In this document: piece by piece, positions 20,201 through 28,348 of the stretch
How positions within the stretch are numbered: the stretch's first letter is position 1
Layout of the letters: every line of letters begins with the position of its first letter
Origin: Cellulomonas cellasea
Lineage (GTDB): Bacteria > Actinomycetota > Actinomycetes > Actinomycetales > Cellulomonadaceae
NCBI RefSeq assembly: GCF_030372105.1
Contig: NZ_JAUDBQ010000001.1
Coordinates: 62,001 to 126,000, forward strand
Direction: 5' to 3'
Length of the DNA stretch: 64,000 bases
Translations under genes and position numbers: made by a program
Notes under the pieces: generated by a model
Databases searched by the model: none
Told to the model about the DNA's origin: nothing
What the model saw: the letters and a program-made list of their open reading frames with translations, nothing else

Positions 20201-20861
20201 TCTCCTCGACGTCCTCGCCCCAGAACTCGATGCGCAGCGGGTGGTCCTCGGTGGGCGGGAACACGTCGAGGATGCCGCCGCGCACGGCGAACTCCCCGCG
20301 CTTCTCCACCATGTCCACGCGCTGGTAGGCCGCGGCGACGAGCCGGTCGGCGACATCGGCCAGGTCGACGCGGTCGCCCACGGCCAGTGAGACGGGCTCG
20401 AGCTCGCCGAGGCCCGCGACCACCGGCTGCAGCATCGCGCGGACCGGCATGACCAGCACGCGGATGGGCCCGGCGAGGCCCAGCTCGACGCTCGGGTGGG
20501 CCAGGCGGCGGAACACCGCGAGCCGCCGGGCGACGGTGTCGCTGCGCGGGGAGAGCCGCTCATGGGGCAGCGTCTCCCAGGCGGGCAGCACCGCGACGTC
20601 GTCGTCGGGCAAGTAGCAGCGCAGCGCGGCGGCCAGCTCGTCAGCCTCGCGCCCGGTGGCGGTGACCACCACGAGCGGACGGGGCCGAGCGGCCCGCGGG
20701 GCGTCGCCTGGCTGGTGCGCGCCCGCGAGCGCGGCGAGCAGCGGGGGCCGGATGCCGGCGGGGCCGACGATGTCCACCTCGCCGCGCGCGGGCGCCAGTT
20801 CGAGGGCTCGGGCGGCTGCGGGGTCGGCGAGGACGGCGGGCAGGATTCCGGTGAGGTCCAT
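17214..20861 (-). CDS. mfd: Transcription-repair coupling factor Mfd
   Basis: A DNA translocase that removes RNA polymerase stalled at lesions and recruits UvrA. In its 1215 residues the order is the UvrB-like N-terminal module (about 1-350), an RNA-polymerase-interacting CarD/TRCF domain (LRPGDFVVHEQHGVGRFVEL, about 520-540), the helicase domain with Walker A GDVGYGKTEIA and the DEEQ box (VIVDEEQRFGVEHKE), helicase C-terminal motifs (QLRGRVGRGRERAYAYF), and the C-terminal TRCF domain. The ATG at MDLTGILP has GAAGGGA upstream; the 24-residue upstream extension looks non-coding. The GTPase-like P-loop GDVGYGKT is intact. Confidence 0.96.
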   Translation of the reverse strand: MDLTGILPAVLADPAAARALELAPARGEVDIVGPAGIRPPLLAALAGAHQPGDAPRAARPRPLVVVTATGREADELAAALRCYLPDDDVAVLPAWETLPHERLSPRSDTVARRLAVFRRLAHPSVELGLAGPIRVLVMPVRAMLQPVVAGLGELEPVSLAVGDRVDLADVADRLVAAAYQRVDMVEKRGEFAVRGGILDVFPPTEDHPLRIEFWGEDVEEIRWFSVADQRSLEVASHGVWAPPCREILLTDEVRQRAASLVDELPAAAEMLDKLASGIAVEGMESLAPVLVDEMVPVLDLVPDDSLLVLADPERVRRRAHDLAATTDEFLAAAWTSAAAGAQTPLDLSAASFATFAEVRALAAVRGLGWWALSPFTLDVDATGGAEPGSTPFVDPDAGETLVVAAREVERYRGDVARAVAHLREHQQAGWRVVLATEGHGPAQRMTEQLRAADVPARLVPQITEEAEPGVVLVVPAPVGPGFVFEGLGLAVLSESDLTGRAGSSTRDMRRMPSRRRNTVDPLQLRPGDFVVHEQHGVGRFVELVQRTIGSGASAATREYMVVEYAASKRGQPGDRLFVPTDQLDQVTKYVGGESPSLSKMGGGDWAKTKSRARKAVKEIAAELIRLYAARMATSGHQFGPDTPWQRELEDAFAYVETPDQLVTIDEVKADMEKPVPMDRLVCGDVGYGKTEIAVRAAFKAVQDGKQVAVLVPTTLLVQQHLDTFLERYAPFPVTVKALSRFQSAAESKAVVEGLRDGSVDVVIGTHRLITGEVRFKDLGLVIVDEEQRFGVEHKETLKALRTNVDVLAMSATPIPRTLEMAVTGIREMSTLATPPEERHPVLTFVGPYEEKQISAAIRRELLREGQVFYVHNKVDSIERTASRLAELVPEARIAVAHGKMNENQLEQVIVDFWEKKFDVLVCTTIVETGLDISNANTLILERADLLGLSQLHQLRGRVGRGRERAYAYFLYPPERPLTETAHDRLQTIAANTDLGAGMAVAMKDLEIRGAGNLLGGEQSGHIEGVGFDLYIRMVGEAVASYRGEAEEEAPDVTIELPVDAHIPHDYIAHERLRLEAYRKIASATDSAQLGEVRAELVDRYGPVPDAVANLFEVADFRTHARAAGLADITAQGKFVRFAPVDLPESAQLRLKRLYPGTVLKPAVRTILVPFPTTARIGGRPLHGGEVLAWARQLIDAVISGDVSAAAQVGTGSAGR

Positions 20862-21259
20862 GGTTCCCTTCGGGCCTTGCCCGGGGCCCGTCCGCGGTGG
20901 CGGAGGGCGGCCGGGCGAGGGGCACGGCAGCACGAGAACCCCGGATCCGGGGGGACACGGGGTGCGGGCGTCATCTTACGTGCGCGGTCTGACGGCCGGG
21001 CTGCTCTGCCGAAGACTCGGACGTGGTGGGCGGTCGGGGCCCACTGGGTGAAAAAACATCACGATTCGGATAGATCGGACACCGAAGGCCGCGCGAGCGC
21101 TACCGTGACCTACGCCCGCTTCGCCCCTTTCGCCCCGCTTTGGACGCCGCCCGCCCACGGAGCTCGACTCAGCAAGGTGACCGATGGACCTGCCGCCCCG
21201 CCTCCGTGTGGCCCAGCGCATGGAGGGCGCCCCCGAACTCGCCCCGGTGGGAGCCTGAC
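20862..21259. other. Divergent intergenic region between mfd and the polysaccharide locus
   Basis: About 400 bases separate mfd (minus) from the first gene of the polysaccharide locus (plus). The stretch near 21045-21080 is unusually AT-rich for this genome (GAAAAAACATCACG, then TTCGGATAGATCGGACACC) and is the best place for promoters, with TATCCG as a possible -10 toward mfd. A 24-codon open frame with ATG at 21184 lies at its right end. No RNA gene was recognised. Confidence 0.5.
21184..21258 (+). CDS. Possible 24-residue leader peptide
   Basis: A tiny open frame, MDLPPRLRVAQRMEGAPELA..., with an AAGGTGA sequence just before its ATG and a TGA stop one base before the GTG of the MFS transporter gene. 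The spacing would permit translational coupling. It resembles no known peptide. The codons are G/C-ending, but so is nearly any frame here, so it may be chance. Confidence 0.25.
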   Translation: MDLPPRLRVAQRMEGAPELAPVGA

Positions 21260-22633
21260 GTGTATGTGACGCTCCGCGACCGCCCCGCACGGGCGCCCCT
21301 CGGGCCGGCGGCGCGGGCCTCTGCCGGCCGTGGGCGCGTGCCCTCCGTGGTGGTGACCCTCGGCGTGGTCAGCCTGCTCACCGACATCTCCTCCGAGGCT
21401 GTGGCCGCGGTGCTGCCCATCTACCTCACCGCCGCCCTGGGCCTGTCGACGATCGCCTACGGGATCGTCGACGGCCTGCTGCAGGGCATGAGCGCCCTCG
21501 TGCGCGTCGGCGGCGGCTGGGCCGCGGATCGCGGCGACCGGCCCAAGTGGGTCGCGCTCACCGGCTACGGGCTCTCCGCCCTCACCCGCGGCGGGCTGCT
21601 CCTCGCCACCGGCTTCGCCGCCGTGACGGCGCTGGTCGCCGTGGACCGCGTCGGCAAGGGCATCCGCACCGCCCCGCGCGACGCCATGATCTCGGCGGCG
21701 GCCGACCCCGACCACGTGGCGCGGGCGTTCGGCGTGCACCGCATGCTCGACACCATCGGCGCCGCGCTCGGGCCGCTGCTGGCCTTCCTCATCCTGTGGG
21801 CCGTGCCCGACGGGTACCGCTCGGTCTTCGTCCTCTCCCTCGGCTGCGCGGTGCTGGGCGTGGCGGTGCTGGGGCTGCTGGCGCCGGACGCGCGCCCGCG
21901 GCGGGACCGCGAGCGGGCCGCCGCGGCTGCGGCCGCTGACGGGACCGGCTCTGGCAGGACGGGCGCTGGCGAGACCGGCGCTGGCGGGGCCACCGCCGTC
22001 GCGTCGCGTCCTGTGACGGCGCCCGTGGTGCTGCGCCACCTCGCCGACCCCCGGCTGCGCCGCCTGCTGCTCGTCGCAGGGGCGCTCGGCCTGCTGACCG
22101 TCGGCGACGGCTTCGTGTACCTCGCGCTGCAGACCAGGGACGGCTTCGCGACGACGTGGTTCCCCCTGCTGTACGTGGGGTCGAACATCGTCTACCTGCT
22201 CCTGGCCATCCCCGTCGGCCGGCTCGCGGACCGGGCAGGCCGGGGCCGGGTGCTCGTCGCGGGGCACGTGGCGCTCGTCGGCGCCTACCTGTGCGCGGGG
22301 CTGCAGACCGGGTGGGCTGGCGCCACCGTCGCGGCCCTGGTGCTGATCGGCGTCTTCTACGCCGCGACCGACGGTGTGCTCGCGGCCATCGCCGGGCGGC
22401 TCGTCGACCCGGACGCGCGCGCCACCGCCATCGCCTCGGCGCAGACGGTGGTCGCCGTGGCCCGGATGCTCGCCTCGATCGGCTTCGGGCTGCTGTGGCA
22501 CACCGTGGGCCGGGGCCCGGCGATGCTCGCCATCGCCGGGCTGCTCGTGGCGGTGCTGCCGGTGTGCTGGTGGGCGCTGCGCCCCGTCGACCGCGCGCCG
22601 TCCGACGTCGCCCTCCCGCTGGGGCGCTCATGA
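21260..22633 (+). CDS. Major facilitator superfamily transporter
   Basis: A 457-residue, 12-segment MFS permease in the inner membrane. The opening TLGVVSLLTDISSEAVAAVLPIYL and the loop GGWAADRGDRPKWVALTGYG (the family A-motif between segments 2 and 3) are clear, as is RVGKGIRTAPRDAMIS. The central cytoplasmic loop is a Gly/Ala/Thr-rich repeat (TGSGRTGAGETGAGG). The GTG start is preceded by GGTGGGAG. It is the first gene of a plus-strand operon leading to a WecG-type glycosyltransferase and overlaps the next gene by ATGA. The substrate is unknown; a role in the polysaccharide locus is inferred from position only. Confidence 0.85.
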   Translation: MYVTLRDRPARAPLGPAARASAGRGRVPSVVVTLGVVSLLTDISSEAVAAVLPIYLTAALGLSTIAYGIVDGLLQGMSALVRVGGGWAADRGDRPKWVALTGYGLSALTRGGLLLATGFAAVTALVAVDRVGKGIRTAPRDAMISAAADPDHVARAFGVHRMLDTIGAALGPLLAFLILWAVPDGYRSVFVLSLGCAVLGVAVLGLLAPDARPRRDRERAAAAAAADGTGSGRTGAGETGAGGATAVASRPVTAPVVLRHLADPRLRRLLLVAGALGLLTVGDGFVYLALQTRDGFATTWFPLLYVGSNIVYLLLAIPVGRLADRAGRGRVLVAGHVALVGAYLCAGLQTGWAGATVAALVLIGVFYAATDGVLAAIAGRLVDPDARATAIASAQTVVAVARMLASIGFGLLWHTVGRGPAMLAIAGLLVAVLPVCWWALRPVDRAPSDVALPLGRS

Positions 22634-23655
22634 GGCGCCCGGGGGCCCGAGTGGCCATCATCGCCGCGCTCGGCGTCGTCGTGGCCGGCGGGGTCGTCAC
22701 GCACATCGCGATGCAGCGCGGCGCCGCGCAGGCCCGCACCGCCGCCGCGCCGGCAGTCGCGCAGGCCGACTTGGCCCAGGTGCGACAGGGCCCGCACATC
22801 GTGTTCCGCAGCACCGCGCCGGGCGACGAGTACGGGCTCGTGGCCGCCGTCCCCCTCGATGCGCCTGACGGGCCGCGCGCCTTCACCGACGTCGCCTGCG
22901 ACCGGGTCGACGCGACGTCCGACGCCGCGTCCTGCCTGCGCACCCTGCGCGGCGTCGTCACCCGCTACGAGGCGCGCCTGCTCGACGCGGAGTGGCAGAC
23001 GGTGCAGACGTGGCCGCTGCCGGGGCTGCCGAGCCGCACCCGCCTGTCCGCCGACGCGACACTGCTGTCCAGCACGTCCTTCGTCACTGGGCACTCCTAC
23101 GCCTCCGTCGGCTTCTCCACCGAGACCGTCGTGCACCGGGCGGACGGCTCGAGCTTCGGGAACCTCGAGGAGTTCGCCCTGACGGTGGGCGGCGAGCCGT
23201 TCACCGCGCTCGACCGCAACATCTGGGGCGTCACGTTCGTCGACGACGACGCCTTCTACGCGACGGCCGCGTCCGCGTCGGCGGGCGCCACCTGGCTGGT
23301 GCGGGGCAGCCTGTCCGCGCGCACGCTCGAGGCGCTGCGCGAGAACGTCGAGTGCCCGTCGCTCTCCCCCGACGGGACGCGCGTGGCCTTCAAACGGGAT
23401 GTCGGCGAGGGGGGCACGCCCTACTGGGCGATCGCGGTGCTCGACCTGGCGACGGACGCCGAGACGGTGCTCGCCGAGGAGCGCGACGTGGACGACCAGG
23501 TCGAGTGGCTGGACGACGACACCCTGCTGTACGGCATGCCCCGCGACGACGACGTGGGCGTCACCGACGTGTGGGCGATCCCCGCGCGGCCCGACGCCGC
23601 GGCGCGCGTGCTGATCCCGCAGGCCTGGTCCCCCGCCGTCGTCCAAGACGGCTGA
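22630..23655 (+). CDS. TolB-like beta-propeller protein, membrane-anchored or secreted
   Basis: A 341-residue protein with one N-terminal hydrophobic segment (VAIIAALGVVVAGGVVTHIA), which acts as signal anchor or signal peptide. The rest is predicted extracytoplasmic and beta-rich, with WD40/TolB-like blades such as CPSLSPDGTRVAFKRD, WAIAVLDLATDAETVLAEERDVDDQVEWLDDDTLLYG and VWAIPA. It has no catalytic signature. It lies between the MFS transporter, which it overlaps by four bases, and the toroid protein, and the three probably work together. A substrate- or protein-binding scaffold is the cautious reading. Confidence 0.75.
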   Translation: MRRPGARVAIIAALGVVVAGGVVTHIAMQRGAAQARTAAAPAVAQADLAQVRQGPHIVFRSTAPGDEYGLVAAVPLDAPDGPRAFTDVACDRVDATSDAASCLRTLRGVVTRYEARLLDAEWQTVQTWPLPGLPSRTRLSADATLLSSTSFVTGHSYASVGFSTETVVHRADGSSFGNLEEFALTVGGEPFTALDRNIWGVTFVDDDAFYATAASASAGATWLVRGSLSARTLEALRENVECPSLSPDGTRVAFKRDVGEGGTPYWAIAVLDLATDAETVLAEERDVDDQVEWLDDDTLLYGMPRDDDVGVTDVWAIPARPDAAARVLIPQAWSPAVVQDG

Positions 23656-23708
23656 CCCGGGTGGGCTCCGAGCACCACCCGATCCGGCGGCGACACGAGA
23701 GGACCAAC

Positions 23709-24986
23709 ATGACGCAGGCACCGAGCAGCACGGAGCGGGCACAGTCCGGCGACGGGCCACAGACCCTCACCGCAGAGGACGCGACGTCGGGGGGCGCCGC
23801 GCAGGGGGCGGCGCCCCGCGACCGCGCCTCTGCGATGACGGCCGCACGGCGGGCGCGCGTGGACGACCTGGTCGCGCTCGCCGTGCGCGGCTTGCCGGCA
23901 GCCGCGACCCCTCGCGCCGCGGGGCTCTTCGCGCAGACCGTCCGCGCGGTGCGCGGCGACGCGGGGGTCACGCTGCGGGCCGAGGGGTCGAACCTGCGGT
24001 ACGCCGCGATCGTCGCGCTCGGCCTCGCCCGGCTGCCCGAGGCGGCGCAACGGGCCGCCCACGGCAGCCTCACCGCCGCGGAGCTCGCGGCGCAGGTCGT
24101 CGAGCGCGCCGCCACGCACCCCGACCCCGGGGCCGTCGCCCTGGCCGCGTGGGCGGGCGCCGAGGCCGGTGGCGTGTGGCCCACCGACGGGCTGGGCCGC
24201 CTGGTCGAACGCCTGCGCGGCCTGCTCGACGGCGCCCCGCTGCCCACCGTGGACACCGCCTGGATGCTCACCGCCGCGCTCGCCGTGGAGCGCCACGGGC
24301 CCGATCCGGTCGCCGCCGCCGTCCGCGTCGCGGCCCGTGGGCGCCTGCTCGCCGCGCAGGGGCCGCAGGGACTGTTCCCGCACGCGTTGCCCGCCGAGTC
24401 GCTGGGCCGGCTCCGAGCGCACGTCGGCTGCTTCGCGGACCAGGTGTACCCCATCCAGGCCCTGGCCCGGCTCGCGGCCGCGATGCCGGACGAGGAGGCG
24501 CTCGCCGCGGCGAACCGCTGCGCCGCGCGGATCTGCGCGCTGCAGGGCGACGCCGGCCAATGGTGGTGGCACTACGACGCGCGCGCCGGCGACGTCGTCG
24601 AGGGGTACCCCGTGTACAGCGTCCACCAGCACGCCATGGGCCCGATGGCACTGCTCGACCTGCGCGAGGCCGGCGGCGACGACCACCTGGACGCGGTGGA
24701 GCGCGGCCTCGACTGGCTCGACGCGCACCCCGAGGTGCTCGAGGACCTGGTCTCGGAGCGCCACGCGCTCGTCTGGCGCAAGGTCGGGCGCCGCGAGCCC
24801 GCGAAGGCCATGCGCAAGATCGCCGCCGCCACCACAGCCTTCGCCCCGCGGCTGCGGCTGCCCGGCCTCGCGCGGCTGATGCCGCCGTCGGTCGTGGACC
24901 ACGAGTGCCGGCCCTACGAGCTGGGCTGGCTCGTCTACGCCTGGCGCACTCCCGACCCCGCCACCCCGAGCCCGGAGCAGAGATGA
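23709..24986 (+). CDS. Alpha/alpha-toroid-like protein of the polysaccharide locus
   Basis: A 425-residue, mainly helical protein without signal peptide. From residue 80 onward it repeats helix pairs with aromatic-rich loops (VDTAWMLTAALAV, CFADQVYPIQALARLA, AGQWWWHYDARAGDVVEGYPVYSVHQHAMGPMALLDL, HECRPYELGWLVYAW). This looks like an alpha/alpha six-hairpin or squalene-cyclase-type toroid, as in some glycosidases and epimerases. Conserved-looking Trp, His and Asp residues near GQWWWHYD and YSVHQHA suggest an active cleft. It overlaps the WecG-type gene by ATGA. I do not recognise a specific enzyme. Confidence 0.65.
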   Translation: MTQAPSSTERAQSGDGPQTLTAEDATSGGAAQGAAPRDRASAMTAARRARVDDLVALAVRGLPAAATPRAAGLFAQTVRAVRGDAGVTLRAEGSNLRYAAIVALGLARLPEAAQRAAHGSLTAAELAAQVVERAATHPDPGAVALAAWAGAEAGGVWPTDGLGRLVERLRGLLDGAPLPTVDTAWMLTAALAVERHGPDPVAAAVRVAARGRLLAAQGPQGLFPHALPAESLGRLRAHVGCFADQVYPIQALARLAAAMPDEEALAAANRCAARICALQGDAGQWWWHYDARAGDVVEGYPVYSVHQHAMGPMALLDLREAGGDDHLDAVERGLDWLDAHPEVLEDLVSERHALVWRKVGRREPAKAMRKIAAATTAFAPRLRLPGLARLMPPSVVDHECRPYELGWLVYAWRTPDPATPSPEQR

Positions 24987-25870
24987 CCACGCCGGAGACC
25001 TCCGTCCGCACGCCCGTCGAGCACGACAACCCCCTCGACAAGGCCCTCGACAGCTCCTTCGACCGGGCGCCCGCCGGGCCCCGCCGCCTGCTGTTCGGCC
25101 TGCGGCTCGACGGCCTGACCCTCGCCGAGGTGGCGCAGCGCTGCGGCGACGCGATGCGCGAGCGCGAGCGGCTGCTGATCGGTGTGGTCAACGCCGCGAA
25201 GGTCGTGAACCTGCGGCGCGACCCGCTGCTGCGCGAGTCGCTGCTCGAGGCGGACGTGCTGCTGGCCGACGGCCAGTCGGTGGTGTGGGCGAGCCGGCTG
25301 TTGCGCCGCGGGCTGCCCGAGCGCGTCGCCGGCATCGACCTGTTCGAGCAGCTGCTCGCCCTGGGCGACCGCGAGGGCCGGGGCGTGTACCTGCTCGGCG
25401 CCCGGTCCGAGGTGCTGCGCGAGCTCGTGACCCGCATCGAGGCCCGGTTCCCCGGGCTGCGCGTGGTGGGCAGCCGGGACGGCTACTTCTCGGCCGCCGA
25501 GTCCGGGGCCGTCGCCGCGGAGATCGCCGCGAGCGGCGCCGACATGCTCTTCCTGGGCATGACCTCCCCGCACAAAGAGGTCTTCCTGGCCACGCACGGC
25601 CCGAGCCTCGGGGTCTCGGTGCTGCACGGCGTCGGCGGGTCCTTCGACGTGCTCGCCGGGCGCACCCGCCGGGCGCCCCGCGCCTGGCAGCGGCTCGGCC
25701 TGGAGTGGGCGTACCGCCTGGTCCAGGAGCCGCGCCGGCTGTGGAAGCGGTACCTGGTCACCAACACGAGGTTCGTGGCGCTCGTCGCGCGCGAGCTCGT
25801 CCGGCCGTCGGCGCCACTGCGCCACACGGCTCCCGCACTCGAACGCAGGGGGAACGATGTCCACGGATGA
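24983..25870 (+). CDS. WecG/TagA/CpsF family glycosyltransferase
   Basis: A GT26-family enzyme that transfers N-acetylmannosamine(uronic acid) or a related sugar to a lipid-linked acceptor at the inner membrane face. The family core begins near residue 37 (FGLRLDGLTLAEVAQRC). Diagnostic motifs are VVNAAKVVNLRRDP, the catalytic aspartate stretch VLLADGQSVVWASRLL, FLGMTSPHKEVFL and HGVGGSFDVLAGRTRRAP; the C-terminus is basic and membrane-binding. At 295 residues it is normal with a 35-residue extension. It overlaps the next gene, wecC, by 14 bases, which fits ManNAcA as the donor sugar. Confidence 0.88.
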   Translation: MTTPETSVRTPVEHDNPLDKALDSSFDRAPAGPRRLLFGLRLDGLTLAEVAQRCGDAMRERERLLIGVVNAAKVVNLRRDPLLRESLLEADVLLADGQSVVWASRLLRRGLPERVAGIDLFEQLLALGDREGRGVYLLGARSEVLRELVTRIEARFPGLRVVGSRDGYFSAAESGAVAAEIAASGADMLFLGMTSPHKEVFLATHGPSLGVSVLHGVGGSFDVLAGRTRRAPRAWQRLGLEWAYRLVQEPRRLWKRYLVTNTRFVALVARELVRPSAPLRHTAPALERRGNDVHG

Positions 25871-27119
25871 GCAGTTCAGCGGCCGGGTGGCCGTGATCGG
25901 GCTGGGCTACATCGGCTTGCCCACAGCCGTCGCGCTCGCGACCCGCGGGCTCGACGTGGTGGGCGTGGACGTCAACGAGGACACGGTCAAGGCCGTGGCG
26001 CACGGCCAGGTCCCGTTCGTCGAGCCCGACCTGGCTGTCGCGGTGAGCGGCGCGGTGGGCATCGGGCGGCTCACGGCCACCACCGAAACCCCCGTCGCTG
26101 ACGCGTTCATCATCGCGGTGCCGACCCCGTTCCTCCCCGACCGCACCGCCGACCTGTCCTACGTGCGGGCCGCCGTCGAGCAGATCGCACCCCGGCTGCG
26201 CGGCGGGGAGCTCGTGGTGCTGGAGTCCACCTCCCCGCCCGGCACCACCGAGCTGGTCAGCCGGTGGCTCGCGGAGCTGCGCCCCGACCTGCGGCTGCCG
26301 CATGAGGGCGAGGGCGTGCCCGACGTGCACGTGGCGCACTGCCCGGAGCGGGTGCTGCCCGGCCGGATCATGATCGAGATGATCACCAACGACCGGGTGG
26401 TCGGCGGCATCACCCCGCGCTGCGCGGCCCGCGCCGAGTCGCTCTACCGGGTCTTCGCGCAGGGCGCGATCCTGCGGACGGACGCGGCGAGCGCCGAGAT
26501 GGCCAAGCTCGTGGAGAACGCGTACCGCGACGTGAACATCGCCTTCGCCAACGAGCTGTCCCTGGTGAGCGAGCACCTGCGCCTGGACGTGTGGGAGGTC
26601 ATCCGGCTGGCCAACCACCACCCGCGGGTGAACATCCTGTCCCCCGGGCCCGGCGTGGGCGGGCACTGCATCGCCGTGGACCCGTGGTTCATCGTGGGCG
26701 CCGCCCCGCACCTGACCCCCCTGATCCGCGCCGCCCGGGAGGTCAACGACGGCAAGCCGCAGCATGTGGCGGCCCAGGTGGTCGCGAAGACCGCCCGGTT
26801 CCGCGACCCGACGGTGGTGTGCCTGGGCCTGGCCTTCAAGGCCAATGTCGACGACCTGCGCGAGAGCCCGGCGGTGGACGTCGTCGCGGCCATCGCGGAC
26901 GCCCTGCCCGATCTGGACCTGCGGGTCGTGGAGCCGTACGCCGAGACGCTGCCGCGCGAGCTCGCCCACCGCGAGCGCGTGCGCCTGCAATCCGCCGGCG
27001 AGGCGATCGACGACGCCGACATCGTGGTGCTGCTCGTCGACCACGACCAGTTCCGCTCGATGAGCCGATCGCGGCTCGAGGGCAAGGTCGTCTACGACAC
27101 GCGCGGCGTCTGGCGCTGA
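25857..27119 (+). CDS. wecC: UDP-N-acetyl-D-mannosamine dehydrogenase
   Basis: This enzyme oxidises UDP-ManNAc to UDP-ManNAcA with two NAD+. The N-terminal Rossmann motif VIGLGYIGLPTAVALA lies near residues 13-28. HCPERVLPGRIMIEM and NHHPRVNILSPGPGVGGHC, with the catalytic Cys near residue 271, are the WecC-type rather than UDP-glucose dehydrogenase-type forms. LAFKANVDDLRESPAVDV marks the C-terminal domain. The 420-residue length is typical. Its substrate would come from the WecB-like epimerase encoded convergently next door. UDP-GlcNAc dehydrogenase activity is the main alternative. Confidence 0.9.
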   Translation: MSTDEQFSGRVAVIGLGYIGLPTAVALATRGLDVVGVDVNEDTVKAVAHGQVPFVEPDLAVAVSGAVGIGRLTATTETPVADAFIIAVPTPFLPDRTADLSYVRAAVEQIAPRLRGGELVVLESTSPPGTTELVSRWLAELRPDLRLPHEGEGVPDVHVAHCPERVLPGRIMIEMITNDRVVGGITPRCAARAESLYRVFAQGAILRTDAASAEMAKLVENAYRDVNIAFANELSLVSEHLRLDVWEVIRLANHHPRVNILSPGPGVGGHCIAVDPWFIVGAAPHLTPLIRAAREVNDGKPQHVAAQVVAKTARFRDPTVVCLGLAFKANVDDLRESPAVDVVAAIADALPDLDLRVVEPYAETLPRELAHRERVRLQSAGEAIDDADIVVLLVDHDQFRSMSRSRLEGKVVYDTRGVWR

Positions 27120-27120
27120 C

Positions 27121-27150
27121 CGGGCGGGCGGCCCACCGGCCGCCCGCCCG
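27121..27150. terminator. Bidirectional terminator hairpin between wecC and wecB
   Basis: A perfect 13-bp inverted repeat (arm CGGGCGGGCGGCC) with a CACC loop begins immediately after the wecC stop and lies about 25 bases beyond the wecB stop. Its symmetry suits termination of both convergent operons. No U-tract is present. Confidence 0.65.
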
Positions 27151-27175
27151 CTCGCCAACCCGCCCGCCTGCCCGC

Positions 27176-28348
27176 TCAGGCGAGCTCGGCCGCCAGGTCG
27201 CGCGCCGGGGCCGGCGTGAAGTCCGTGGGGCGCGGCCCGAGGCCGAACAGGTGCTCGATGGCGCCGACCACCCGGCGCGCGGCCTGGCCGTCGCCGTAGG
27301 GGTTCACGGCATGCGCCATCTGCGCGTGCGCGTCCGGGTCGACGAGCAGCCGGGTGACCTCCTCGACCACGACGTCCTCGTCGGTGCCGACCAGCCGGAC
27401 CGTCCCGGCGAGCACCGCCTCCGGCCGCTCGGTGGTCTCGCGCAGCACCAGCACCGGCTTGCCGAGACTGGGCGCCTCCTCCTGCACGCCCCCCGAGTCC
27501 GTGACGACGAGCGTCGAGGCCGCCATCAGCCGCGCCATGTCCGAGTAGCCCAGGGGCTCGGTGACGAGCACGTTCGCCAGGCCCCGCACCGGCGGCAGCA
27601 GCACCTCGCGCACCGCCGGGTTGAGGTGCGCGGGCAGCACGTACAGCACGTCGGGAAAGGCCCTGGCCAGACGCGCGAGCGCCCGCCCGGTGCGCGCCAT
27701 CGGCTCGCCCCACGACTCCCGCCGGTGGCTGGTGACGAGCACGACGCGCTCGGCGCCCTCGACGCGGCGCAGCGCCGGGTCCTGCAACGGGAGGTCCCGG
27801 GAGACCACGTCCAGCAGCGCGTCGATCACGGTGTTCCCGGTGACGACCACCTCGGCGGGGTCGATGCCCTCCGCGAGCAGGTTCTCCCGCGAGGTGGGCG
27901 TCGGGGCCAGGTGCAGCGTGGTCAGCGCGGACGTCAGGCGCCGGTTGAGCTCCTCGGGGAACGGGTCGTAGCGCGCCCCGGTGCGCAGCCCGGCCTCGAC
28001 GTGGGCGACGGGCGCCTGCGCGTAGGAGGCGGCGAGGGCGGCCGCGAAACTCGTGGTCGTGTCCCCTTGCACCACCACGAGGTCGGGCTGCTCGGCGTCC
28101 AGCACCCGCACGAGCCCCTGCAGCGATCGGGTGGTGACGCCGGTGAGGTCCTGCCGCTCGCGCAGGATGTCCAGGTCATGGGCCGGGGTGATGCCGAACA
28201 GGCTGTTGACCTGGTCGAGCATCGCCCGGTGCTGCCCGGTCACGACCACCACGGGCCGCAGCCCCGCGGAGGCCGCCAGCCCCGCGACGACCGGCGCCAG
28301 CTTGATGGCCTCGGGGCGTGTGCCGTAGACGACGAGGACGGTGCGCAT
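27176..28348 (-). CDS. wecB: UDP-N-acetylglucosamine 2-epimerase (non-hydrolysing)
   Basis: This enzyme interconverts UDP-GlcNAc and UDP-ManNAc. It has the GT-B-like epimerase fold with the family motifs VYGTRPEAIKLAPV, VTGQHRAMLDQV, VVQGDTTTSFAAALAA, HVEAGLRT, EELNRRL, SHRRESWGEPM and VTDSGGVQEEAPSLGKPVLVLRETTERPE. The 390-residue length is standard. The ATG is coupled to the upstream Wzz-like gene (TGATG) and has AGGAGG nearby. With WecC it forms the ManNAcA branch, although the genes are on opposite strands. Confidence 0.93.
   Translation of the reverse strand: MRTVLVVYGTRPEAIKLAPVVAGLAASAGLRPVVVVTGQHRAMLDQVNSLFGITPAHDLDILRERQDLTGVTTRSLQGLVRVLDAEQPDLVVVQGDTTTSFAAALAASYAQAPVAHVEAGLRTGARYDPFPEELNRRLTSALTTLHLAPTPTSRENLLAEGIDPAEVVVTGNTVIDALLDVVSRDLPLQDPALRRVEGAERVVLVTSHRRESWGEPMARTGRALARLARAFPDVLYVLPAHLNPAVREVLLPPVRGLANVLVTEPLGYSDMARLMAASTLVVTDSGGVQEEAPSLGKPVLVLRETTERPEAVLAGTVRLVGTDEDVVVEEVTRLLVDPDAHAQMAHAVNPYGDGQAARRVVGAIEHLFGLGPRPTDFTPAPARDLAAELA

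Noticed and set aside
17316-20390. A 1024-residue plus-strand open frame opposite mfd
   Set aside because: The minus strand encodes a complete Mfd with all helicase motifs; the plus-strand frame has no domain and only low-complexity Leu/Val/His/Glu-rich sequence.
21034-21090. A/T-rich island considered as a riboswitch or small RNA
   Set aside because: No conserved riboswitch core or stable fold was recognisable; promoter sequence is the simpler explanation.
27121-27150. Perfect inverted repeat considered as a mobile-element end or recombination site
   Set aside because: It is a single copy located exactly between two convergent stop codons, the place expected for a shared terminator, and no transposase or integrase is nearby.
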